A DNA stretch of 64,000 nucleotides from Kappaphycus alvarezii (taxonomy: Eukaryota; Rhodophyta; Florideophyceae; Gigartinales; Solieriaceae), in NCBI GenBank assembly GCA_002205965.3, contig NADL03000547.1, forward strand, positions 1 through 64,000, in the 5' to 3' direction. The position numbers and the translations under genes were made by a program. The first letter of the stretch is position 1. The number at the start of each line of letters is the position of its first letter. A model generated the notes under the pieces. It did not search any database, was not told the origin of the DNA, and saw only the letters and a program-made list of their open reading frames with translations. Positions 33,546 to 46,151 of the stretch are shown here, in pieces.

Positions 33546-33957
33546 TCTGTTTCCTGTACCTAAAAAAGTTTGGTTGACCCCCACAATACGGCCCCTTCAA
33601 GCCTCTCTTGCAGACACGTCTACTAAGCAGTGTGCAATGTAATTCAGCAGAAATCTATGCCTTTCGACTGGATTGCTGAAAAAGTTTAATACTGTGTGGT
33701 CCTTACATGCATGGCGTAGCATATTGGAGTTGGGAAGTTTGGGGTGGGAGCTTTTCTTTCGGTCGGTTCCGATCGCAAGGTAATTTATGTATTATTCTGC
33801 CCCCACTGTGAGTAAGAATAATCTAAACAGTTGCGTGCAGCGACTGATGCTTCATTTAATACGTGAAGAACGGGTACCACTATATGGAGTTACCACTATT
33901 ATCAGAATTTCTACCAATGGAATTTAGTCAACAGGAATTACATAATCCTGTGTGTCT

Positions 33958-34616
33958 CATTGTGTTTTCTCTGCGGGATTCCCTGCTGCCGAAGCAGAAG
34001 GCGGAAGATGACTCCCTTCACTTGAGAAACCATTGTTCTCGATTATTTCGCCCACTTCCACATGTTTAGGGAAAATATTACGATACAATTTCAAAATTAT
34101 GCTCCACATAACGTCGTCGTTTTCATTTTACAATATGACGCGCATTATTTTCAATCGAATAGTTTCAAGCTTAATATTTTCGGATAGGGCACAATCCTCG
34201 ATATACAGACAAAGCCCAGCCAATATTTTTCTACAGCAACCATCACCGTCAAGGTTCACCAACGCTTCACCAAGCTTCCTTGAAACTTCATCGATTTCGC
34301 TATAGTTACTTTTCTTAGAACCGCTATTCTGGCTTTTGGTAGATTTTGATGATGTTGATATTGTTGTTGAAGAGCTACGCATCGGAGATGCTCTTTTTTT
34401 CTTTGTGCTGCCAACAAAGTTACGAGAAGTTCTTATCTGTCGACGCTTCCAGGGCTCAGATCCCAATTCACTCATTCTAACATTATCCAACTCTTTTAAC
34501 TGTTTCACAGAAATTCCTGGAACCAAACCTACGCCATGTTTTAGAGCAGGGTGCTTAGTAGGAGACCTATGGTATGAGTATGAGGCCCAGAATTTGTTTA
34601 TTGTCGACAACAAAAT
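33958..34616 (-). pseudogene. Coding relic of about 210 codons, unknown function
   Basis: One minus-strand frame from about 34613 is open to a TAA at 34128 and continues in the same frame to TGA at 33958. The first part is Ser/Lys/Thr-rich (S-T-K-K-K-R-A-S-P-M-R-S-S-S), then a compact helical-looking region follows: K-L-G-E-A-L-V-N-L-D-G-D-G and L-A-G-L-C-L-Y-I-E-D. There is no ATG at the start, so the 5' part may be an exon boundary or lost. No family recognised. The consistent frame across a stop suggests a recently dead gene. Confidence 0.4.
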
Positions 34617-37600
34617 CTATTGAATAATAGTACGGCTAGGCCGAACTTACAGCTATATAGTACCTACTACTGTTTAGACTGGGTTTCATTCGAAAACGCC
34701 TCAATAGCTAAATCTACGAAATCTTTATTATCATTTCTTTACAGTCAGATATCAACAGAGATTATTGGTTATTAACTTTCCAATGCACAATATTGAATTT
34801 TTTGATGACGAATTTAATTGGAACCTTGTAAAAGTTTAAGTGCAATGTGAACTTATCTAATTGGTTCTAGGCATGAATTTCATTCTTTTTCCGCAAAATA
34901 TGATACTGTATTGCCAACTGTTGATTTTACTGATTCCTCTACAGTCGCAGAAATCCCAATACCTTTCTATATTTTCCATTGAAAAACCGATGGTAACAGT
35001 CATTCCTTGGCTGATCCAAGTAACGTTATTGTCAACCATTAAACGATTTAGGCCTGTTCACTCCCTGATTTCCTCATCGCTATTGTAAATAGTCATAATA
35101 TCTCCGCAAACGGTTTACTGTACCTTCTATTGCGACCAATAAAATTTTACCGTCCCGTAATTTTTATGGCGATACTACCATAAGAACGCAAAACACTGCG
35201 GTTTGTCCGCAACCATGTTTCACAAACTTCTGAAACTAGTAAACTCAATTTCCAGGACTAAATTCCATTTCCGGGCAGATCTGATCGCATTCAAGAAAAC
35301 CATGTATCCGTTGCAAGATTTCTCTTTGGGTAACTATCACAGAGCTTTCTAGGTCCTTGAGTACTGTAGTCATGCTAGCGACTATATTGCTCATGTGTGT
35401 AATCCTAGCTTTCCGCATTTACAAATAAATCGAGAGCGTTGTCGTAGATCCCAAAGAGTCAAAATTACAACACCGTATTCAAATGAAAAATCAACATAAT
35501 AACAAGAATTCATATTTCTCAGCCTACTCACAACGGCTACCTCGAGCTGTTTTGCTCCAATCTCAATAGTACCAAGCTCTAAAACAAAGTACTTTTAATT
35601 AGAATGTAATCAAATTGATTAAAGTTATGAGCTAAAATATGGTAGAAATTAGCCCTGGCCACTCCTTGTTGTCATTAATAGAACTGTTTGATTTTATTAA
35701 TTAGAATACATGTGACATCCCCATTAATATTGCCATATTACATTACATCTTAAGCCCGTGTGGGTTGAGTCAGTTTCCCTGTAGGTCTATGAGTGAGTGG
35801 AGCGTCCTCCCCGGACAGTCGTACGATAATTCACCTGGAGCCATTCAGGAAGCTTTCGGTGAATGGTTTCTACTCCTTTGAAACAAGGGAGCCTACTGTT
35901 ATACGACAAGTATGTTACGAATCTCCAATTTTTGTAACTGTAAACGTCCTATTGTATCATGCATGTAGGTAAGTCATGCAAAAACTATTAAATTATATTT
36001 TGTACCTTGAGAATACAGTTTGTGCCGATTTTTTCAATATATCGCTGATTATACATGATGTAAGTCATATCTTTTGTGATATGCCATTCTGCAGCCTGAA
36101 ATATAAATCTTTTTGATACGCTTCCTCAACATATTCAGACAATGGATAGACTAGCTCCATATCTCTGATTTCGGAAAACTAACACATGTAACCCTGTTTT
36201 CAGTAAGGTCCCATCGTAATGCACTGCTCAAAGTTTCTTCATTTGAATCAATGTTTATTTCCAATATTGGATTAATCATACATGGACGCTTAAAAAAGCA
36301 TTGCCTATCATTTGTCCTTGCTTAGTTGGACGCATGATTTATTTGTTTTTTTTACTCGATACATTGACAAGTTGTTAAAATATTTACAATGCACGTTGAC
36401 TATTGATGATTCACACATTTGTGTGTATCGAATCAGTGTAGTATTGGTTTGGTACAAAGAAGCCTCCCACAAATTACTGCTGCATATGGCTATAGGTCGT
36501 TCAATCAATTCAAAATCACACTCCTGCTCCCTGTCTTGTTTCAACAGAGGCAATTTTTCTTGCAGCATGAGAGCGTATCACACTTGACTTATAATCACAA
36601 ATACCATGCTTTTAGTTGTTCATCACCTTCATCTTTTCTGCAGAAATGCAGATATACATGTATTTGTTTTGACCTTTTTTCTTTCGTTACTGTTCTATAT
36701 TCCTGAACTTCTTTTCATTTATTTCATGCTCGACATTTTTGTGTGAATTTGCATACTATAACCAATTCATTTTGAATATTTGCTCTAAAAGTTCAATAAA
36801 CCAAAACTATTTCCATATTACACGTTGATTTATAGACATTCTCTCTTCACATAGTGACATATATAAATGATAGGAGGTATTATCTGTCTTTTTTGACGTT
36901 TCTTGCACAGAACATTCAGATCAAACGTTCAGTGCGCCACCTTTGGTGCTGATTCTATTGTAAAATTCTTAACCATTCTATTTCATATGTTCTATGCGTC
37001 ACTGTCAACATTTTTATGATTTGTCAGTTTTTCATGCGGGAGGATCACCGAGGTACCCGTATCCCTCTTTCCTCAATGAGCACTGCGAGTATCTCAATCA
37101 GGAGCATTGCAGTCTAGTTGAGTTAGGATTACACATCCGTTTAATCACAGAATTCATTAATTTTAATGACTATGATTACATAAAGGGAAAATTGTTCACC
37201 TTTTCTTTATTGAAAAGCTTGTCCTCTTCTTTTTACCTTGCTTGTGTTACAGTTGGAGCATCGGGAGCGAAAAAAATCTCATATATCAGTAGCGCAGTAC
37301 TCCTCTTAGCTGTTAGAACCGGGACCTTGTAATGAGGCCAGTGGACGCCATGAGAGAGGCGAAACAAGGGCCGCCCGGAGGGGAGGCCACGATTGCAGCT
37401 GTATTAAGTAATGCTTACTCTCAGATGCAATACAGTAAATCCTATAGCAAGTTCACGGTCTCTTACTGTTCTGTCTTTATTAAGTCTGTACCTATTACAA
37501 AAATTCTCAGAGGACACAACTTTTCTTACTCCTCAACCAGTATAATTAAACAAGTTTACCGTCAACCTCTAGAATGTTTTGAAAATCCCCATTGTTGGGG

Positions 37601-38889
37601 GAATTTCTGGTTAAAGAACTAGATGGAAGCTATTTCATACGATTGCATCGGATCAACGCATACCCAGCTCTATGCTGGCAAGGTTGAAAGTTTCTTTAAT
37701 TAAAGCAGCAATTTTTCTGTAGTTTTGAATAATTGTTCTTCGGATCAACATAAACTACAGTAACGTATGGGTACAGACCTTCCGGTTTCGATTTGCGGTA
37801 TAAACAACGCCTCGAAAGAATATTAAGCGTATCATTCCATAAGGCCTATTTGGGGCAAACTGATGTCTTAAGAGGGGATCTTGGGTTTTTTTAATCCATG
37901 AAAAATGAGGTCAGCTGTTCTCCTAGAGATTTCGTGATATGGATCAAAGCTTGCAATGTAAAGGATTGTCGGTATGCCATGAAAACGCTAGAAAACTAGC
38001 TGGAGGCCACCCCAAAAGTAATGCCGCATTGGACATCGCTGGCGTCCCGCAATGAATTTTTGTTAAGAACTGTTTGAGCTTTGCGTATTTCTCAATTTCC
38101 CTCATAGCGAAGGTGTGTGCGAAGTTGTATAGCATCGCGTGAGCGACCAGTGTCTCAAGTTCAAATCTAGCTAATTGCTGACAGTAACAACATTGGATTA
38201 AATTACTTATTTACATGTTCCGTTCGAAATAGAAACTATTTAGTCCTTACAGTCAATATGGTAAGCATTCTTCCCTCTCTTGATATACGTCTGTACTGCT
38301 TCTGTTCATGCCTGCAAAATGTGACCTTCAATGTTTTTTGCTGATAACTCTAATTTTCAATCTTTTTTCCTCTGGAAAATCTTACTTTCACTTTGTTGAC
38401 GCTTTTAAATCTGAACTTATGTTTTCCTGCCGTGAAAGGTAGAATTCATCGTTCTCAATGCCATTCTCGTACTCAACACGTCTATTTCACCTCGATACAG
38501 CTTTTCAGCGAGGTTGATTCCGTCCATAGTGTTGCTTTTCATACAGGCTATAATCTAATTTATGTACTTATCTAGAAATCCATAAGTTTTTTTCGATCTC
38601 TACAAAGCCCCGGGTCCTCATTGTCCTACCTAAGTATATTAAGGCATACCCTACGGTATTAATTACTTTGTTTGTAATAGAACGAATTTATGTTACATGA
38701 ATGAAAATAAATTTATAATAAAAGAGTAATCATAGCTATTTGTACAACTTTCTTTACTGCCATCCTACGAATGATACCTCAGCTGTCCACACATTCCCCT
38801 TCGGAGCTTATTTTTATTTGTTTTTAAGGTAAATAGGTCACTCTAAGACCATTAGCTCGGTTAAACATATTCAGGAGGACTTTTTGGCA
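34617..38889. other. AT-rich stretch without a supported gene
   Basis: Small frames exist, such as 36994-37332 on the plus strand and 36308-36568 on the minus strand, the latter coiled-coil-like at its start. None shows a motif, paired splice sites or codon structure strong enough to annotate. No repeat boundaries were found. Confidence 0.4.
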
Positions 38890-40700
38890 TTGTACCTCGA
38901 AGCAAAGAGTGAGAAAGCAGCACAAATCGCGACATTTCACTGAGAATGAAACTAATGTCCCCTATTTTGACGCGAAACGCCGAAAGCCGCATTTATCTGA
39001 TTTCGGGTCCTTTGAGAGCAAATAATATGCGATCTGCGAGCTCAACACATTAGGAAACGATTCTGAGCATGTCGGCAGCAATTTGTCTCGGAATTTCGCT
39101 ATGTCTTCGATAAACTTTTCTTTATATTTTTAAATTTTGGTTGTTTCATTTTGTGACCTCAGTTTCTCAAAATACTTTACAGGCTTTTTATATTTGTTGG
39201 TATATGTCCCTTCCATCGTTCGTGCAATTAATTTTCCCAAACAGACCTTCTTAATACTTTAGTCACCGCAATTCCCGAGCCACATACACCACTTCTACGC
39301 AGCAAAAGAGTGCAATCAGATGCAAAGGCTGTCCAAAACTGTAGTGTTCTTATTGCCTCCAAAAATTTGTCTCGTCGGCAGAATATAGTCTATCTAAAAT
39401 ACCTTCAATTTCCTTTTCGTTACTTATTACTTCAAATAGTTTGCTATGGTCACAGTCTTTCCTACGGAGCTTGATGCAATACATAAGCACATCTACAAAG
39501 TCCTAATTTCTTCGCACTTTGTCAAGTAGAGAAATTATAGAACCACAATCCAAATCTGTTTGAAAGTCGCAATACCCATGGCCAAGTGTAGTAGGGAGCT
39601 TTCGATCTCGGTAAAACAGAGGGAACTTCAATTGGACATTCCATTACGTTGTGAATATCCTCTATCCTTAATTTTGAGTATATGTCTATTACCGTATTTT
39701 TAGTGTCATTTTCTCCTATCTCAACAGAAATTACATCACTGAAAAGCATTATCTCGCAATATTCAATCACAAAGCCAAAAATGGATAACAATCACACGTT
39801 GTTAGTACTAGGGTATGTCTTAGTAACTTCTACGAGGCGATTCCTGAGTATCCTCAGCTGGGTAAATTTTACTATACAGGTCTTTAAAGGTTCCACAATC
39901 TTCCAGAAAGACAGAGGAAAGATCTTGCACGAGCCTCGCCCCCATGTTTGAAACAACTCCACTAATGGCTTTATCGCTCTTAAATGGGTTTACGTGGGTA
40001 GTTCTTCTCGTTTTTCTCAAGCGCAGACGACTTCCACAAGAGATCAAGGCCTAAAAAAGTTTAAGGCTAACTTTTTGTTCTCTACAGAGGAAGTTTTTGA
40101 GTGAAACGAACGACGGAAAAACTGCAAGAAATTCATCGAATCTTTGAATCTTCGCTAACGCGCTCTCTCTGAAATTGATCTTCTTTCATGTCGCTCGACG
40201 CATAAACGAGGCACAGCAATAAGAAGAAGCAATTAATCGCACAGTAATAGTTTTCTTACCATCTCGTTACGCTTCTGCAAGCGCTGGTGAGCCTTTCCTC
40301 CACCAGTCTTGCTTCCAGATTTCCAACAGTCGCGAATATCTGCGGCCATAGGTTTTCTCAGGGGTGGACAAAAAGAAAAACAATGATATCTGCAACGTTA
40401 GAAGAGTAGAAAAGAACGGGTCACATAATCAAACCTGGGAAGCACAGAATTCCATTCTCGCGCTGTAAAAGCCGGTTTGAAGTTACTTACATTTCCAAAA
40501 TTCTCTTCAGCGTCCACCGTTTCGGAAAAATTGAAACATGGATCAGTCGCGTCACGAAGGAGCTGAGCCGGGAACAATGGTAGTAAACGACCAGGAAGAA
40601 GGCTGGTGTCTGGTTCGAATGACTGATGGCTGGTAGATCCCGGTTGGTGGATTTAAGGGTGGGAGATGGTCCATTCGAGCTGCTTATAAGCGGTTGAAAA
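38890..40700 (-). pseudogene. Decayed multi-exon gene, unknown function
   Basis: Minus-strand protein-like segments follow each other in different frames. They are an acidic piece near 40550 (D-A-E-E-N-F-G-N before a GTAAGT donor), then A-D-I-R-D-C-W-K-S-G-S-K-T-G-G-G-K-A near 40310 followed by GTAAGA. Next comes the open frame 39820-40047 (S-G-V-V-S-N-M-G-A-R-L-V-Q-D-L), and then S-I-I-S-L-L-D-K-V near 39550 with an in-frame stop soon after. At least two donor-like and one acceptor-like site are present. It could be a dead host gene or a DNA transposon. I do not recognise the family. Confidence 0.35.
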
Positions 40701-40932
40701 GCCACTAAACATCTCCGTCTAATAGTCGCCTTTCAATGCACACACGCGGTCCCCTTGATAAAAAATGCCATTTAGGCTCTTTTGAAGCATGATCAAGGAC
40801 TCTGATCTCATCACTGTACCGTTCATTGATATGTATAATACAGTCTGACGTGAGAAATCACTGTATTACTTAGGTCATACATTTTTCATGCATCTAACTA
40901 TTTATGGTAATGATTCTAAAACTGGATATTTT

Positions 40933-41277
40933 TGCCGCCCTTTGTTGGCTGTGGGCGGAGGGAGAAAAGAAAAAAAGAAAAAGTAAAAATAGAAAAGAAT
41001 TGGGTGGCCGTTTCCCCAGGGTTCATTGTCTCCCCCCCTTTTTCACTCCCCGGCAGGCCGGCAGAGGTTTATATGCGGGTGAGCAGTGGGTGGCAACACC
41101 AGGTTGAACTAAACACTGCCCACCTAAAAATTAAAAAATAATCATAAAATTGTAGAAAATAACTAAGAAAGTAGACCAGACTACAGTAGCTCCAGTTTAG
41201 GGGCCGTCGAAATAAAACTGCGTCATACAATTGCCCAAATTCATACACTTTCTAGAAGCATCCACGAGCTCACGACA
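40933..41277 (-). repeat. Gypsy 3' LTR
   Basis: Starts TGCCGCCCTTTGTTGG and ends CGAGCTCACGACA. It contains an A-rich purine run (GAAAAGAAAAAAAG) and CAGTGGGTGGCAACACC. Partner at 47915-48260. Confidence 0.9.
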
Positions 41278-41650
41278 CCACCCCGGCTCCAGATGGAAGC
41301 CCGGCGCACCATATAATCGTTACTTTGCTCGGGCCTCGGGCCCGACTGCTGCACCTTGCTAGTGCCGGCAAGCAACCCTTCCCCTTCGGTGAATACCTCC
41401 GTTTCTTCCGCGCGAACCCTCCTCCTTTCCGTAGCGCCGTTCTCTCTCAAAACGCAAGTTGATTCAGGGCAGCTAATGCCCTCCGGGACTGCCCCATCCT
41501 TGTTACTACGAGAGGGGGTTAAACGGCTCCAGACCCATCTGAAAATTCCTATGCGGACTATTAAGATGCGAAGACCAACCAGACCGCCAGGAAATCAACT
41601 GGGGGAAACCTCCCCGAAAGCAACTTTGGCAGAAAGCGGCTCGAAAGACC

Positions 41651-43091
41651 GTGGGCGAACCCTCGCAGGGCAACAACTCGGTCATCTCGAAATTTCCCGG
41701 TCCATCGTTCGAGCCCTATCGGACCGCCCAATACTTTCGCGTCGACAGTCTTCGTAGTGGCGTGAGCAAACGCAAAGTGACTACGCATTCGAATCGACCA
41801 GAGACGACCAAAATTCAGAAATCAAAGGTCAAGGATCCTTCGCTCAACGACGTCTTCTATCAGCTTTCGTTTGGAGGTTTCCGGGAGGCTGAGCCGGCGT
41901 CGGCGGAAGTTTCCTATCAGGAGTTGGAAACGCTGTACGGAAAGAACATCACGAACTTCGTGGCTTCTAAGGAATGTGTGGACGGCATTGACAGGGATCT
42001 TGCGGTTCGACTTAGCTTGACATAGTCGCTCGCCGATGAGGATGATTATTTGGAGTTCCCCGAGGTTCCCGAATGGATAATCTCGTCTGTTGTTTGGAGA
42101 GCTCCAGAAGGGGTTAGCGACAGCTCCGCGGGCCGCTATTACGCTGTCGATGAGGAAACCGAAGAAGAGCACCCGATCGACCTCTACACCTTTTCCTTCA
42201 ACGAGATACCTAAGGGTTACGCTGACCACAATCCTTCAAATCATCAACAAGGCATTTTGCAGGTATCTGAGTTCGAGAGTGGGAGTCATCCTGCAAATAG
42301 ATCGTTGGTGTCAGAAGAATCCGAATGAACACTTTTGCGTGTTATTTCCGATGTCGAGGGTCCCCTCCCTTCTTTCGTCACCGCATCTTCTCTTGCACCT
42401 TGTCGTGCGCTTCAGTGACTTCGATGGGCGCTGCATACAAGCTGTAGTCGCGAACGTCGTTTCCCTTATCTTCGGTCGGGGCCCGGCGGATAACTACTGG
42501 AAGACGGATTAAATCCGCGATCACGACACTTTAGAGCAGCTTGGCTATCGCCCCAGGTCTCTTTCCTTTGCCGACGTACAAAAGGGTTTATACGAAGTCT
42601 ACCAAGATCTCGTGATTCTGCGCCACGTTAGACCTTCTAAGGGTTTATCCAAACACACCAAGAGGAGCCTTCGGCGTGAAGTGGAGTCCTCCATTGATGC
42701 TGACTGGATGAAAACGTTGCCAAGTTCTCCTGATCACGGGATTTATGTCGCGGCCGTTATACGGGGACTTGGGTCGCAGCATGCGTTTTGCCTTCACGCA
42801 AGAGAAGAGCCCATCCTTATCTACGATTGCGCAGAGAAACACGCCATTCTGTTTCTCAATGACTCTCTCGAGACATTTTGCGACGAGAAGAATCCGGCGG
42901 ATTTCTTGAAACTGGACGACGTGTGCCGTGTAGTCCCTCTAAATGGAAAGGGCGTTCCCTCTCTCGAGTCGACAATTCTCTACAAGCCTTCGGATTCGGC
43001 CAACAAGAAGCGTTGCCGGCGCCGTTCGAGGGCCTCGCTTGCCTCTTCCTCCGACCGCAAACGCTCCAGTGCGGGCACACCCGGACGCTGA
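41651..43091 (+). pseudogene. Antisense accessory ORF of the gypsy element with cysteine-protease-like C-H-D pattern
   Basis: Plus-strand frame opposite to gag-pol, between integrase and the 3' LTR. 41651-42328 is one frame with a TAG near 42023 and is acidic (D-E-E-T-E-E-E-H). After a frame change, 42340-43091 is one frame with one TAA at about 42510. This second part reads D-G-R-C-I-Q-A-V-V-A-N (Cys codon 42432), then L-G-S-Q-H-A-F-C-L (His codon 42780), then L-I-Y-D-C (Asp codon 42825). That order and spacing resemble papain-fold cysteine peptidases. A basic tail follows (K-K-R-C-R-R-R-S). Some plant Tat/Retand gypsy elements carry antisense ORFs at this position, but I know of none with a protease. 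The peptidase call is an inference from motif order. The copy is broken. Confidence 0.5.
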
Positions 43092-43395
43092 ACACCTGTT
43101 CCTTCTTGGATGCTTCCTTATGTCCTCACGTGCTGCCTCCAATGTTGTAGAATGAGCCTGATATAGTTGGTAAAGCGATAAGATGATTCAGATTGTACTC
43201 AAAGAAAGAAATTTAAGAAAGAAATTCGTAGCATGAAATAGAAATCTAGAACCCTTCATCTACAGAACGCCTCGGGAATCAAGTTTGTAGGAACGACGGG
43301 CGAAGAGCGTAGAGCGCTAGGCGCCTCGCGTGAATAGCTCCCCGGGAGCACCTTCCCCCGTGCGAAAGCAGCCAGTACCGTGGGTGGGCTACCTT

Positions 43396-44440
43396 TTAAA
43401 CTCGACAAGGTCCGAAGAAACGGGACCGAAGCGCCAGCCATTTGACCGTGAAAATTAAGGCCTGTCCGTGTGCGACTAGGACCCATTCACCTACATTAAA
43501 CATTGCCGGGGTCCCAGGTCTATCTCTGTCAGCATCACATTGCAACTGTGCCTCTACCCTGGTTGCCCATAAGGCTAGTCCAGCTAGGAGTTCTACTCGG
43601 CGATGTACGTTGGAAGCATTCGCTATCAGTGAGACAGCATCGGATGGGTTCAGGCGTGGCGCGACCCCGAGCATTAGCTCGAATGGCGAGGCTCCCGTTG
43701 TTAGGGGCCGGCGGCGGTATCCATACAAGACGCGTGGGAGGCAACTGTCCCAATCGGCCTTCTGCCCAATTACCATTTTTTTAATCCTAGCCTAGATGGT
43801 GCGGACCATTCTTTCCGCGCGGCCATTCGACATAGGAGCGTAGGCGAGCACGGCACTTCAGCTCACTCCGTTCTTCTTCATGAAATCAACCAGGGCAGAG
43901 GCTGTAAAGCATCCCGCCTTGTCAGAAATGATTTTTTTGGCGGTCCGGAAAGGGAGACGATCTTCTTCTGCACGCACCCGATCACAACTTCAGCCGATGC
44001 GTTCTTCGTGACAGCGGCGATAAGCCACCCGGTCAGATGTTCGACGGCGATAAGAAGAAATTTATTACCCATACGAGACTCCGGGAATGGCCCTGCGAAA
44101 CCAATCAAGTATTTTTCGAAGCCATTCGTGAGCGGAATCCCCAATGTTGTCCGATACGGAATCAACGGGCTCGCCCTCTGGCAGGCTTCACAGCTCTTCA
44201 CGTAGTCTTGGATGTCTTAACTGACTTGAGGCCACCAAAAGCGATCAATAACGAACTTTTTCGTTGTTTCCTTATTCCAATGACCGATATAGTCATGAAA
44301 AGTCCTTAATATCGTCGATCTGTCTTTGATGGCCGGTATCGTGCGAAGACCGTTCTTAGCTCGCCTCAGTGACTTGCCCTCCCAGAGCATAAATTATTTG
44401 GCGGCACGCTTAATGGAACGGCGCTTCACAGGGTCCTTCT
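43396..44440 (-). pseudogene. pol: Gypsy integrase
   Basis: Zinc region: H-D-Y-I-G-H and later C-E-A-C-Q-R form the HHCC pattern (44170-44300), with a stop between. Core: F-E-K-Y-L-I-G-F-A-G-P-F-P, where the usual first catalytic Asp is Gly; I-S-D-K-A-G-C-F supplies the second Asp; N-G-R-A-E-R-M-V supplies the Glu. The C-terminal part (43396-43776) includes G-Y-R-R-R-P-L-T-T-G-A-S-P-F-E-L-M-L-G. Several stops and frame changes. Confidence 0.85.
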
Positions 44441-44451
44441 TAGGAACCTGA

Positions 44452-44495
44452 AACCCCTGGATGTAATGGGTTTTTAGGGTATTTAGGGGTTTAAG
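44452..44495. repeat. Telomere-like TTTAGGG patch inside gypsy pol
   Basis: GGGTTTTTAGGGTATTTAGGGG plus a nearby AAACCCC lies between the RNase H and integrase regions. Bases around it (GGAACCT... and ...GAGGTTCC) form short inverted ends. It interrupts the polyprotein and looks like filler at a repaired break. Confidence 0.65.
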
Positions 44496-45043
44496 TGAGG
44501 TTCCAAAACGGTCTCGTCGACAACTGCGCCGCCAGATCCTACCCTTGCCAACAAATTTCCTTCATTGGCGTCCTGTGCGGCCGAGAAATCATCGGGTATT
44601 ATGCGCGAAAGGTAGTCAGCAGCGCCGTTCCCGGCTCCGGGACGGTACTCCACCTTGAACTCGTATTCGGCTAGAAAATCTAACCAGCGCGCTAATCTTC
44701 CATCACCATCGCTCTTCTTGAAAGCATAATGGAGGACTTGGTGGTCTGTAACCAATTTGAACGGTATTGTCGACAGCAAATGCACTCGAAACTTCTTGAG
44801 TGCGAAAATAACAGCGGAAGCCTCTCTTTCACACGCCGAGTAGTTCCGTTCCCACGAGTTCATAGTCCTACTTGCGAACTGCATTGGATGTATCTTTCCA
44901 TCTTCTTTCTTCTGTGCAAAAAACGCTCCGATTGCGACACTTGAGGCATCAGTTTCGACAATAAACGGCGTTTCGAAATCCGGAAAAGTCAGAAGAAGTG
45001 GAGAAGTGAGGTTTTCCCTTAAATTCTCGAATGCTTCCATCAT
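44483..45043 (-). pseudogene. pol: Gypsy RNase H
   Basis: V-E-T-D-A-S-S-V-A-I-G-A, then R-N-Y-S-A-C-E-R-E and L-V-T-D-H-Q-V-L: the standard D-E-D arrangement of gypsy RNase H. Ends with Y-L-S-R. The frame is otherwise open for 186 codons and is joined to RT by a frame change near 45050. Confidence 0.9.
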
Positions 45044-45103
45044 GTCGGCCGTCCAGATGAAGTCCTTGTTTCCCGAGGTCGGCTGAAACCTTGGCGAATC
45101 CTT

Positions 45104-45856
45104 TCATGAACCGGCGATAATAGCCAGCAAGCCGAGAAAGCTGCGAAGCTCATTCGTTTTTCTTGGTACTTGAGCCTCCTTGATTGCTTTAATCTTCTCT
45201 TCATCCACATGAACTCCATTCTTGTCAAATCGGTGTCCGAGCAAGCTAGCTATCGGTTTTGAGAACTCCAATTTCGTAAGCTTGAGCTTCATTCCGGCTT
45301 TCTGAATGGCTTTGAACACACTCTTTAAGTTCTCAACGTGTTCCTCTATGGAATGTGAGAACATCACAACATCATCCAGTTAAACACGGGCAAAGCGAAT
45401 TTTTCGCAGAATAAAGTCCATCATACGTTGAAAGGTCGACGGTGCGTTCATCAGGCCGAACGGCATGACCTCAAACTTGAAGGTTCCGTAACGACAAACA
45501 AACGTGTTCATCTCCTTACAGTCCTCGCTCACGCGAACCGGCCAATATCCGGCCAATAAATCGAGGGTGATGAACACTGAGCAACCATCCAAGTCGTCGA
45601 ATGTTTCTTCGATCTTGGGAAGGTCCGCATTCATCCTGCGGTTCAGAGTGCGGTAGTTCACTCAAAATAGAGGCTTTTCATCCTTTTTGGTCGCAATGAC
45701 GACGGGAAACGACCAAGCGGAGGCAGCGGGGGTCACTATTCCTGCTTCCAACATCTTATTGATCTCTTGGCGGGCGGTTTCTTTATGTCGAGGCGATAAA
45801 CGACGAGCCTTATGATAGATTGGGGTCGGGTCCTTTAACTCGGATTTGTGCTCCAC
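45104..45856 (-). pseudogene. pol: Gypsy reverse transcriptase
   Basis: R-R-L-S-P-R-H-K-E, then G-I-V-T-P-A-A-S-A-W-S-F-P-V-V, then N-Y-R-T-L-N and F-I-T-L-D-L-L-A-G-Y-W and M-P-F-G-L-M-N-A-P-S-T-F. The catalytic box should read Y-L-D-D, but the Tyr codon is TAA (about 45379), so the sequence is stop-L-D-D-V-V-M-F-S. A further stop lies at 45661. Clear gypsy RT, dead. Confidence 0.92.
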
Positions 45857-46151
45857 CGGGACCGACGCGGGACGGAGCTCGTAGATCGTCCATGCGACTA
45901 TATCGGTCTCCGGAGGGCATCGCTGATATCCGCCTGTGTGTCTTCCTGTAGATGCACCAGTCTTGCTCTAAGCGCACCCCTTAGTTCTTCGTCTTGATCC
46001 TCTCCGATAGCAGCGCTATTTTCATCAGTCGCTCCATCAAGTTCTTCGTCCTGCGATGTTTACCAAATGGCCAAGACGAGCTCCTCCTCCAAGGTATCTG
46101 ATGAATCTGGGCCAGCGTTTGAATCAGAAGTGAAATCTTCGCTGTGGGTTC

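Noticed and set aside
34617-34650. Possible 34-base GTAAGT...AG mini-intron joining an upstream ATG to the 33958-34616 frame
   Set aside because: Far shorter than the 82-125 bp introns of the PhyH gene; probably coincidence.
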